Shown here piece by piece: positions 24,801 to 27,406 of a stretch of 48,368 nt of DNA; position 1 is the first letter of the stretch; the number at the start of each line of letters is the position of its first letter. Source of the stretch: an uncultured Clostridia bacterium. Its GTDB lineage: Bacteria; Bacillota; Clostridia; Christensenellales; Aristaeellaceae. The stretch is taken from assembly GCA_946538615.1 (NCBI GenBank), contig CAMNGW010000004.1, positions 1 through 48,368 on the forward strand. The letters run 5' to 3'. The position numbers and the translations under genes were made by a program. The notes under the pieces are model-generated. The model was not told the DNA's origin, made no database searches, and saw only the letters and a program-made list of their open reading frames with translations.

Positions 24801-24952
24801 TGAAAGAGGGTCAGGTTGTATGGCCGGAAAAAACCGGGGAAGATACAGCAGAAGATGTCGGTGGCAGACAGTTTGTCCTGAAAGAGGGCACATGGGTCGA
24901 GCAGAAACCTGACCAGCTGATGGATGATCAGGCTGGGAACGGGGCTGCATAA
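3821..24952 (+). CDS. Giant secreted LktA-like filamentous adhesin/toxin, 7,043 residues
   Basis: One uninterrupted frame encodes a protein of roughly 0.7 MDa. Order: signal peptide (1-40); acidic Glu/Ala/Pro-rich low-complexity region (40-520) with 20-residue repeats at 287-387; an adhesin-like start domain (about 525-640); about seven 21-residue Gly/Asp repeats of RTX-like type (640-810); right-handed beta-helix-like Ala/Val/Gly repeats, dozens of copies through about 6,500; and two blocks of InlB-B-like repeats (about 1330-2160 and 3005-3225). Helical or hydrophilic insertions lie at about 2600-2905, 4330-4405, 4725-4885 and 5775-5985. A non-repetitive 500-residue C-terminal region carries a CxxC. 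Recurrent GVGVGAA...V.V units resemble leukotoxin LktA-family filamentous adhesins, but the family call is inference. I saw no LPXTG, SLH or autotransporter end. Cysteines appear confined to about the last 1,150 residues. The start is preceded only by a weak GGGGG site, suggesting translation coupled to or following the TPR gene. It probably acts at or outside the cell surface. Confidence 0.85.
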   Translation: MNSIPTSLIKRIIATVLTLTLVMSSTGDFFPGLSRAIAEGLTVNSETENQPLNEGADLPAGLSEAEADNTSASEEEKAQTETAVPDAPAKENFPADGQEAAEDAVSNEAGPEMEAAEETAQTDLTENEGYPAAAGPAVEANVLTAENIPSQEPAVRAAVAVAQKVAAVVVSVPAAVSTDKEDTEQEEIPDHQEASPVTDAVISQDPAQVQVTVTETAEDSTTEMVSAAETEEATTEEAPAGEILEEAVSDGENVPAADTEKEQEAPVEEGTASTETEAEEVPAEVTESAPEEEPVEEAEEAPAEMTESAPEEEPVKEAEEAPAEMTESAPEEEPVKEAEEAPAEVIESAPEEEPVEEAEEAPAEVTESAPEEEPVEEAEEAPAELAESASEEVTEETASDVTEFATVEAAVEADEDPVQEEAVSGDEPGNGSEQTGEQAERTAEDLKIAVVAAATPVTGSEADEENGETLESAAWVETAGEDSEGASEKEPEAEEETVSGAELGIAPTYRSDAPVVLGAETADSEKKVTTLQQMILDKMKSSLLNERITIKLNKETTYEGDVSIEKEEGKEYGENFAVDLVAEDAGDDGLQADGSARVAGNITIKGIPVRIMGITIGTGSKISITEGRLDYYGTQKADTVTVEAGKDATASIATGAGDDIVTATLTDGAKGTVATGDGEDQVTVTTGSGAQATVRTGNDNDTVTATVGDGKVEIDTGLGDDTVTSSVEAGGSAVIATDEGSDTVKVVDNSATGTVNVSTGAGKDTVELDVRTAGQGITIATGEDNDTVTVFNQGKDTAPMGSVDVDLGAGINDMSVDIAVSDAVKKVTVNGKEGNDHLHLTGTLHADTEDEKRAYGSETDMHLVGPNAHELQITAEDIESLTDDLQNKRTEKITPDQAGEVHYVAENPFTNYIINAPSSKLENIIITTKDGKALALSSVLIDTDTTWDGENKLVISDGTTVDVKGLKLVLKAKNIEVNGTLKADLVQIEALDGTGMYNRYLRDKFAANKDSIKVPGVYEAGDALVGAADLAMNLINVQDKATIVIGDKAAVYSAGDVIFLAKVEQNGGMINLLPDVNVVNVKIARASIDIAGKVYAGYDFEKEATRSDRGSVRADAEIKTTIGYNSDGKTTTGLPLAVSVVSTEAEMNVAQGAHIEAAKDISLTAKSEQKVSTRADSGLGGLPVSVAVAVLLNDVNTKVDGTLISNKGSVKAEADGTVTSSAIADKGEGQKSISGGYAAVSVVLQDVKAVLADHAVVKADGDAQVLSTANEKVENRASSGKIDVEGGESSLVTIINVIRENIWPFIKDKISSESAQEKLDKAMKKVASSNHSVKLDEDAQKYGEVKVTVDEGSSSDQAVTGKVVVTPWPGHKVKSITWRGYNPGENEYKTGEIKTANGSFVFNAQNVTVFVEYEDVDEEDDDLSDTAADLFGEKDEDEDVDLQKLIDDVNNGTDESSELDKKLRELEEETKYVDLELKGSGGAVLTYETDPDDPTKSLKKAILGEKLRLVPNPEKGKLLKQGGLKVVYSVVENDTVVIKKEVVNKDANGRYFFDVPGNLDESAGLTVTAEFIDDGNANVEADETQNQYTGTVSVAVTKNDNQSIISAGAQVTSGGKTEVKAETTTDVSTVADGSAVSKEGASGAEKKDDDSIKRPDAIDWSGFDVNTKYGLYLDATENGRVTYKAADDKKRYTYSFTATPETGYSVQSALLIYYSYGEAKTLNLSVDQNGAYTVDLDNIDMDEGSTARIRFIFANESGESTFVSSQEAQVVIPHAIQITYNALKDEKKNEVADYAGHVYYKKTVKDEDGKITSYVFDAVPDSSKGYKMDGKLKASWTDDSGAKKEAELEQKSDGLWYLDPSGIPAGSQIVVTGAFKEDFHDFKVDSDNTKNGTVTLHDKKIKQSDEPKITVKPEAGYAIDDVTVTYNQNGKSHTIKLSDSNSRIKKAKDKDGKEMDGVYTFTVPGLTADSDIQVSASFKLKSIGIYAGENDSAKDFSLSEKNVVSGEEVSVTPSSDKAKAGYKITEVTVKDASGNTVASSKDGNFTVPKDTASDAKLTVTATLGLKEVKMDASKLSNGSVEPEIPYADRGEKVMVSVTPDANFKVKTGTLKAVVKASDGSYSEEVFMARQDDTHYTFIMPADIEDPSKVSVTFTGEFEPGGSDSSKVDTSLGAGIAVSVVNSESRAEIKGTVASEGNVNVSSSITGGAKTESKAGYSKGNIGIGGAVSVQVASMDSKALVHKDADIKVDGQLAVSSEADITFETNADASGSEEAAKTGVGAGIAVAVNGSDVYAAIADGTRLAANTADKIRAIAVTTNQKVKDTVSAKAGAAGGTAAVPVAAVDVTGTAAESYMGRVGSDKLQLTESMSVSAVNNASHTIKADASAKGKGVGVGAAIGVSVIFDGANARLNQSVDAQQVTVATEAMGGVENTATASASGGKKEGKSPDQQADGLMGSAAKIAGKNKSKSINAGKIMNATKGRQKAQTGEGTVGVAGAVVVNVQSNDAISEILNGVNVKASGLVAVTALNGTTSKVTANASTTNSDVGVGVGVAVNIIWLNNLANTGDGEIEAAALKVAANTKIKEPEKAEDGENKEKVEDIDGLAKQLGEIVEEYLNKLIKEMGLPDFVSDSLIGEILNPVVANTVDELIKATGLQELLGKGDLTEKYEKAKEALTDSVNGLLSLPEKLLEPFMSALNEAVDFAKLSSDDFKQIGSALKDEFTKQLKKQIKDAGMEVLNSVKDGLIEYLKDEAFSLLTGLFSDGVSSSIGKVYDKAKELISKATEGKLKETAIAVFKQTLLNVEIPGVTAQNADRITRAFSSLKDAYQNESLNGIFSQMASYVTDTFRESVFDYEAMITKLSNTDFKKNIADGLRAAAKKAAVTLTNEALGALTNHFDLALEAEEEKATGHIIDTQAISGAGARDVGVAGSVAITVLNARTSATISDSGRSVNVFGDMTVEANELRSVHNVASAAVDANGNASANKEAANDANKDVGGGSEAKTTVKSPTVTLDIGVGATGSIRQGDMADKQPKIYITLKEGYKLPEGNKATFSYTDTTGMTKLGEVELKQDGDQWILDTASGALKSASIDFEKGIKLELLPQENLHQVPAPDASLSSVPLEDGAVTVAVKGREVENNKLSARAGELVEIRIDKEKVKGGKVNAIGYSYKDAKGIVHDVEINPSQDSGKEKAFTLVSSNEKEIIYTIQMPDADISDIMVSFVEGTDETKNDNSKTTAKDGSGKGVGVGAAFSMVYGDNEVSAQVGSRGTIHVGELTVSSTSDHKEDIASAAGSDPLAGETDLTNTKGFSLDASVALNILDNDIKAIVKKGTRIVTSGYGEGDEKKEGNLTVTAKEDAKTETNSSSFAVGGSTAVGASVAVNIASSAVRAETQDASVAGRAQVSAVSHSEDDTHAIATAMGADIARTLNKLGEKADKLEEKTNKILDGSYVDNLGKSEDNKTGDKINEKLDAKKQDGGKDAKGGNSVSSNVLRSMGVKGENSSEGQEGTQETEDQIKDKTGLDVGAVRDKMKEKSPSWQVAAAVGVTVTDHDVSTSAGAITANKDIKVTAENTGNFNTMGTGASMSLAEHANSIAAGVAVSVNSNQSDVNATGNLISNEKGDISVTSKLTQNLDGDYAGKLAAQSLSGSVAGAKSDVSIGGAITVLVSSAKSHAQVNAHARLQGGKVVIEATDKSKLAARAGGLSLSKGSSVGMGIASTTIVSNNDISAVLGDNAVVNAGSFKLNAEKIAVTQADYKNLIDMRYLVTDSSKLNEEQRKHANTGLIDLHKGEDEDSYSMDINLSSDKLLQAVDGLNYFSSQNTYAEAIAGSVMSGSIDSDNKLSLAGSFAVAVAHNTVSTLMGKNARLEIAKDNDHDGNAVVNASNGTTSRIIAGSLSAAAAKASVGATVAVLVDRDEVLAETKEGSAVNAQGDFSQTASTSGDMQVFTATMAVSATVKPDNNAVGGAVNVIVAKNVSESKTGDNVRISAGGSAAISSDTHFDLMAISGSANVSSSTGSTVAAGGTVNVIVDNSKSLTTLGRNNSVEATKDVTVTSDVSDQLISGTASASAAVSAIGGKAGAGVINVIVSKSVADTTLGEGIVLNAKEKDLRLGANNDAWMLNASLAAAGSSGLALGGAFNINVFNRQAVLNIKDGTLKAGGNLFAQTSGKDTSIMAGLSVAGGLLGSAFSGNVGVLVENNTIKTDIAKGVKATVGNNAVLESYYSDFTVDVAGNVAVSLANSAVGATSVTVVKKNTVNTNLAQSTIEASVAGDGATSLTGETVKGIYVGANAKETQFVAGAGVAVATGSAVNGIVSVLVNNNEVIADASKAVLNAEKKYSDETLTRWRDVPLFQEYYKMMHWYVRNISLEDVLKMSDPESERIFYRNENGARVYISSLDDLKENYRVITDMKGGAVSVKAVDDTTQVLLAGGLSASLSNGAGAAVVTLVSNKNVEAKAHDVLAQGNIEISADNQDQIKQLAVSAGLAGGSGVQIGAAVQVLKSKAIAHADGTLKAGDGDLKLTAKNDTGLHNIGAAVLAAIGGAAATPVGVVTYFQGQTEAKLGTGSSVEANNIQISTTSNKDVNIYAAGVAISSGVGLSGTASVLVSKDTNKASAMEGVALTARDKLDISAQSDYKLRSASAALAASGSVAVGVNAVVSVLKSSTIAELGGKNNDSGAKKANVSAQNVDVKATGKRDVISMGASAALSGAVGAGVTVMVLASGAPMSQDAADMIMYGNGEEKDEKNKTGFDAAKFMKTVESSGVESKYYRDDENPGSNLDADTLEKDIKGNGHYESQQQVGSLNSNGTGTFDATSKYRSSDLDNPDYNNDSELGRGEKLKTSKKVNAKNEEVADDDPEGTEVDISDTEDVKNAKTVNTYTYSDPTDAVIARITDQAVLNTKKVNVEAFEPVAVDLLGAALGGSTVGIGISTAVAILHSNVSASSMGEIHGAVSGVTVKASSASGKFDKDTNADARNEVVADYMSNKPKNENDKDQDEQADAEEKASLKNDLMKKVENRGIRVFGVAVGVGVVGVAVSAAVALTDNVTEAVLGGTVTGAGQVDVIAEHKYGSVTDKVTGAEQTEASSEHQYGSVLAATGSLAAGFVSAGASVSVAQANGKVKAIIERDAVVETAGDQNITVKTDSTVNVDALAVTAGGGIVAANAGVALSLNRLEQETGIESNANVKTKGNVRLEAVSDTSANSYLLGVSVGLASFSLNAAVSNVAAKINTHIGESLPTRDSDTSSAVMPDSKVSAKDITILNKVTSHAVPMALSVAGGGVAMGGNILLAFNTSEALAMVDNGNVQAETLNVIGNLGGEANSSLTAVQIGLKATGVSVNYADMRSYNTAIIRNSTVNTTNKTLVATNMKDYGGYASKAYAHTVSGNVGLVAKGMNAAIARNNSRNYATVIGDGKNLMDFNELEMQANGESSAVAQLQGIELGGLLALATTVVAINDADARTTVASTKLKDGQNTDDKEVQEKTNLKAIKGLTFHASQKGTTTAEVLTGGGSLVNAKLSVAMAYGRTKSLVNAGIHGGGEYAFIKADNVASNTTTSDISNASFSVLSASAMYGAAYSQDVYHTDIQLTGGNYTVNGDVDLKTDYDVKSIANVTPSTHGLDLSLGSLSVNAAFARNTAYAGTEFEKSIGTGKIHGNINVLTQGSVLTEAKVRTAALTASGMSAGANLATSDLSMNQAAVVRVGNDMDVDGKIDIKSIIKPSSGDKEGTAKAIASISPVAGGSGMTITLGEFKVSKAVARERMTNTAGLVGGAYGVEKRKVKVDVGDYVTETVYDYDYELVDSVNYRLVNSGYEIKNFKQSEFDLMKKIYAHYDLKGNYLEYKTQEQRDAVLHMLYLQRNAKKALPVYQKILKGVAPALNTTEMVFLNKYVDEIFAAVATYKGIQNKNEDEYIQACANAIKNASAEELTDMAYQFAFNYAGSEQLFDWEETYNYKKTNQVRTVKEEKWEERTVEVTLYKPQFNRITADSIEIYTGGNTASEARSDGAKTFGGVVAGSLIADAASSDNISAIMEGLWATTAKDIMIKAEGHTKADAVGSKPGGVSLVEAGSSDVKARVGTNSSKQSVSVVIGDEVDVTTKGTFTIEAINKGNAESALEEGTSVSMGKIKSTSIPTESWYNTLVSFGRFANVQGQNGVSVTTLDEPTAKSRVESSSIGLGMNFNTMMGKNLVHQENNIDFGARSKVKSKYGDVTVEAKQRTLAHAETLNNGGSLIEGSEAKSQNLVERAVRVNLRDSDIYAYKGTAAVRAVSGEGDQIYTRSYTDSTGLASVAKATAVADVTTRAELIIGAGATIEGFKGTDLEATATSYGTKGTKENTPGIETIGKVDALGVVAVPNGIARNNLNFYTFIEINDHEESAAWSKTWIGDPKSHTSILANNNGLTVKADSLAKGKGGFGVSNATAWNVTNLENAIWIEEAVLYSGGENSNEEEMVIKATNGDVGADRTRLIASSHAALNGIAGKVAPTSRISGTQVNQIRSKDTSTVSFNTRNTHAKHIASNPDGTIDTDVKASYDRNEIVINLLFTKVTITLTKATVLKEIEWYVFDRCDFCGTGQEVDVRPSEQSTIEQRYKAAYEAAMGNIDVIRDMARRVAADPNAVIAMNLAKGLIPLTYLNTPVGGSSVVFKARYSEEENQAAAKLFVLEVTSLLEKDVRLDQESLKLYQLWTNMETYHDVKMLPNATRLYTEDGRMVYVADIMHADLLHDGRAHKIELISALTENAFENPLFPIGSAGTMDFKSGIFTLPARTDFELYLHEVSAAWLIESIQNDFIRTLMADQNEINECAKGNQGLPQGTIIHGAVDGGIVEGCHLYWIGDTPETAKDPDQTLIVLMVNEETDEVDAFRTSVSMLEQNEPLVDVSLYLYRDSKSDRMEIECYNAFWFDTEDNEMSLVKLVTGVLENRELEMPRPLRIKLRAFTLAGADMPVYSICDRLFILSDISDGHVDLLDGAYTARFDGDVFESGYIRVEGISSNNPTATLKEGQVVWPEKTGEDTAEDVGGRQFVLKEGTWVEQKPDQLMDDQAGNGAA
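4651..4996 (+). repeat. 60-bp tandem repeat encoding acidic 20-residue units
   Basis: Five full 60-bp units (4681-4980) are flanked by a half unit (4651-4680) and a short partial copy (4981-4996). The second and third units are almost identical over the first 40 bases; the others differ at scattered, mostly third positions. Each encodes about TESAPEEEPVEEAEEAPAE. Such in-frame minisatellites commonly expand and contract, changing the length of a disordered spacer near the N-terminus of the megaprotein. Confidence 0.9.
5735..6240 (+). repeat. Seven ~21-residue Gly/Asp repeats, RTX-like
   Basis: Within the megaprotein, motifs such as GAGDDIVTA, GDGEDQVTV, GNDNDTVTA, GLGDDTVTS, GAGKDTVEL and GEDNDTVTV recur every 20-22 residues. 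The GxGxD core matches calcium-binding RTX repeats, but the period is about 21 rather than 9. This suggests one Asp-rich turn per beta-helix rung. Calcium binding is inference. Confidence 0.7.
7815..10300 (+). other. Megaprotein block of InlB-B-like beta repeats
   Basis: About seven successive units of roughly 80-110 residues (residues about 1330-2160) show the pattern seen in divergent InlB B-repeat/Flg_new-type modules. Examples are NGTVTLHD, then KPEAGYAIDDVTVTY, then YTFTVPGLTADSDIQVSASF. These small beta folds are common in Firmicute surface proteins as stalks or binding modules. They separate the N-terminal beta-helix from the long repetitive body. A smaller second block lies at about 12840-13490. 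Confidence 0.6.
11620..12540 (+). other. ~300-residue predicted helical insertion in the megaprotein
   Basis: Residues about 2600-2905 abruptly lose the Ala/Val/Gly beta pattern. They read as amphipathic helices rich in Leu, Lys and Glu with heptad-like spacing (for example LGEIVEEYLNKLIKEMG and IKDAGMEVLNSVKDGL). The beta-helix texture resumes directly afterwards. I recognise no known fold. Length and position suggest a separately folded domain carried on the filament. Confidence 0.55.
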
Positions 24953-24975
24953 ACCAAAAGATTCAAAGTATTGAC

Positions 24976-25008
24976 AGAGGAGAGCCGCTTGACAAGCGGC
25001 TCTCCTCT
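24976..25008. promoter_or_regulatory. Perfect 15-bp inverted repeat overlapping a -35 box
   Basis: Arms at 24976-24990 and 24994-25008 are perfectly complementary around GAC. No T-run follows on either strand, so it is not a classical terminator. The centre of the palindrome contains TTGACA, the -35 of the promoter for the C11 peptidase. It could be a repressor operator, a cruciform-sensitive element, or a 3' hairpin protecting the megaprotein mRNA. Confidence 0.6.
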
Positions 25009-25018
25009 GGTCTATAAA
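24989..25018 (+). promoter_or_regulatory. Promoter for the C11 peptidase gene
   Basis: A consensus TTGACA (24989-24994) is followed 18 nt later by TATAAA (25013-25018). Transcription would begin about 25025, immediately before GGAGGTG (25029-25035) and the TTG start at 25042. The leader would be very short. The -35 lies exactly in the loop of the 15-bp inverted repeat. Confidence 0.6.
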
Positions 25019-25041
25019 AAGGAAAAATGGAGGTGAAGCAT

Positions 25042-27111
25042 TTGAAACCCATAAGAGGATTTTTGGGGATTCTTCTGATGGCGCTGTGCATTGCGCTCTG
25101 TCCGATACCCGCTGCTGCTGGAGGAGAACAGAACAGTGAGCAGGAAGAATGGACAGTGCTCATCTATCTGTGTGGTTCAGATCTGGAATCCAGATATGGC
25201 TATGCCACTGAAAATTTGCAGGAGATTACGAAAATCCATCTGCCCGGACCGGATTATCTGAACAGTATCGGATATGAGGGACATGGAATGAACGCCTGGG
25301 ATCAGGTGAATGTCCTGTTTGTGACAGGAGGATCAAAGGAATGGCACACGCAGAAACTGGGTATGGACGTGAAGACAGACTGCCTGCAGTACTGGAGGTT
25401 TGTGCCTGACATTACAGATGAGAACGAAAACTGTTTTATACTGGAAAAGGAGACCGCACTGTCGAGCATGGCTGACCCCAGGACACTGTCGGTTTTCATA
25501 CAATGGGGCACACAGGCTTATCCGGCAAAGAAATATGCACTTGTACTCTGGGACCATGGCGGGGGCAGCAAGACCGGCATATTTGCCGATGAACTGTTCA
25601 TGGACGGGGTCATGTACCTGGATGCATTGCAAGAAGCTGTATCAGATGGGGGAGTCGACTTCGAACTGGTCCTCTTTGATGCCTGCATGATGGCGAATCT
25701 GGAAACTGCGTGGGCGGTCCGGGACCATGCTGCCTGGATGGTTGCCTCTGAGGAAATGGTGGCGGGAAGGGGAACGGCCATCGGCGACTGGCTGCAGCAG
25801 TTATACTATCTTCCCTACTGCGATGGAAGAAGTCTTGGCCGCTGGATCTGTGATATGACCCAGATCAAATATGCCAATGAAAATGAGAAACAGATCCGTG
25901 AACTGATCACATGGTCCGTCATTAATCTTTCAAAAATTGAAGAATTGGCCATAGGGTTTGACCGTCTGTTTGAGAATCTTGGAGAGATGTATCTTCATGA
26001 TCCGCTCATGCTGTCCAATTATTGTAAAAGTATGTTCAGCGTGGAGGAATATGGAAATGGCCGGGATAATATGTTTGACTTGGCTGGAATTGCATTTCAG
26101 CCATTGTTCCAGCTGACAGCCCCTATTGATTTGCGCCTTAATTTGGAAACCATTCTGGCAGAAACAGTGGTCTACAGCGTGCGCGGCTCCGGAAGGTCTG
26201 CGGCAAGAGGACTTTCTTTCTGCTTTGCCACGGATTTTGATGCCGACGAACTTGATGTGTATGCACATAATTGTCCAAGCCCGCATTATCTGGCCTGTCT
26301 GGACGCAATCAGTCCCTGGAACGCACCGGAGAGCGTATATGAGAAAGTGGAACGTCTGCCCGAGCTGAGCACAATGGAGCAGTATCTGATCCATATCAAT
26401 AAGTTTTACCACACGGATGGAACACCTGCGTTTTATGTGGAGCAGGGGGACGAGGTGAATGTGGGGTCCGTCTTTTATAACCTGTACTGGAAAAATGAGA
26501 AAACAGGGAAAACAGTCTGTCTGGGCACAGCACCTGCATACTTTGATAAAAAAAGCATGGACCGCGGTTTTTACAGAGTCTATGACCTGTGGCTCTGGCC
26601 TTCGATCGGAGGGGAATTGTGCCAGATTATCATGCTGAATTATCCTCAGGAAGGAAACTACGATACGCTGTTTAACATTCCGGTCCGGATTAATTCGGAA
26701 ATCTGGAACCTCCGCTGCGGATACAGATCATCGAGGGACGCATATGAGCTGTATGGCCTCTGGGAAGGATATGACGCTGACAGCGAGAGTTTCAACCGGA
26801 ACGTCAAATCGCTTTCTCAGATGGCCGGGCAGGAATTCCAGCTTGTGTACGCTGTGGATACGGAGAATAGAAATGCCCAGGTGTATGAGGCAAGTAAGGG
26901 ACAGACGATGTACCGTTCTATGGATGTGGAAGAAATGGTACTGCCTGTGGGCACTTATTACCTGGAATTTGTCATCAGTGATTTCTTTTTGCGGACACTG
27001 AAGCTGGAGAGGGTAGAGATTGAATGGGACGGTGAAGCGATAAGCGTTCCGGAACAGTCATGGGAGGGTCAGAAGATACTGAACCCTATGAGCTATTATG
27101 ACGAAGAATAA
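25042..27111 (+). CDS. Secreted clostripain-family (C11) cysteine peptidase
   Basis: This 689-residue protein begins with a signal peptide (ends near PAAAGG). The peptidase C11 signature follows: WTVLIYLCGSDLES near the N-terminus, ALVLWDHGGGSKTG with the catalytic His (about residue 175), and VLFDACMMANLETAWA with the catalytic Cys (about residue 220), then VASEEMVAGRG. The C-terminal half is a beta-rich region I cannot name. C11 enzymes cleave after Arg or Lys and often mature themselves or neighbouring toxins. I chose TTG at 25042 because GGAGGTG sits 6-7 nt before it and the signal peptide starts there; an ATG 15 bp upstream would place that ribosome site inside the coding region. It follows the megaprotein by 89 bp and has its own promoter. 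Processing of the megaprotein is an attractive inference, not shown by the sequence. Confidence 0.9.
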   Translation: MKPIRGFLGILLMALCIALCPIPAAAGGEQNSEQEEWTVLIYLCGSDLESRYGYATENLQEITKIHLPGPDYLNSIGYEGHGMNAWDQVNVLFVTGGSKEWHTQKLGMDVKTDCLQYWRFVPDITDENENCFILEKETALSSMADPRTLSVFIQWGTQAYPAKKYALVLWDHGGGSKTGIFADELFMDGVMYLDALQEAVSDGGVDFELVLFDACMMANLETAWAVRDHAAWMVASEEMVAGRGTAIGDWLQQLYYLPYCDGRSLGRWICDMTQIKYANENEKQIRELITWSVINLSKIEELAIGFDRLFENLGEMYLHDPLMLSNYCKSMFSVEEYGNGRDNMFDLAGIAFQPLFQLTAPIDLRLNLETILAETVVYSVRGSGRSAARGLSFCFATDFDADELDVYAHNCPSPHYLACLDAISPWNAPESVYEKVERLPELSTMEQYLIHINKFYHTDGTPAFYVEQGDEVNVGSVFYNLYWKNEKTGKTVCLGTAPAYFDKKSMDRGFYRVYDLWLWPSIGGELCQIIMLNYPQEGNYDTLFNIPVRINSEIWNLRCGYRSSRDAYELYGLWEGYDADSESFNRNVKSLSQMAGQEFQLVYAVDTENRNAQVYEASKGQTMYRSMDVEEMVLPVGTYYLEFVISDFFLRTLKLERVEIEWDGEAISVPEQSWEGQKILNPMSYYDEE

Positions 27112-27197
27112 ACGGTTGGGACAGAGCAGAAAGACGCTTTCAGAAGTGTCATCTGTCAGTGGCCGCACAGCAGCAGAATACAGTCCGCAGAAATCAG

Positions 27198-27221
27198 AAA
27201 AGGCGCCTGAGGGCGCCTTTT
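27198..27221 (+). terminator. Rho-independent terminator after the C11 gene
   Basis: AAAAGGCGCC (27198-27207), loop TGAG, then GGCGCCTTTT (27212-27221) form a 10-bp stem ending in a T-run. It closes the TPR-megaprotein-peptidase locus. Confidence 0.85.
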
Positions 27222-27406
27222 TGAAAGCGCAGCACGGGGCTGCATATCACAAAACGTGCATCATGGAGCATAGAGACCCGGGGGCAAGAAGAACGACAGA
27301 AATATCAGGAACCGGAAGAGTGAGGACATCCCTCCTGAATTGACAGATGAAGAGCGGAATGCATTCTTGCATCAGATTTTCGGGTCAGTGCCCGGGTCTG
27401 CAACAA
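27222..27406 (+). other. Intergenic region with a possible coding relic
   Basis: No intact gene is present. A protein-like stretch, EDIPPELTDEERNAFLHQIF, is encoded at about 27322-27381. A second plausible stretch, EERQKYQEPEE, lies just upstream in another frame and ends in TGA at 27321-27323. A 2-bp shift would join them. This may be the remnant of a small gene, or chance. Confidence 0.25.
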
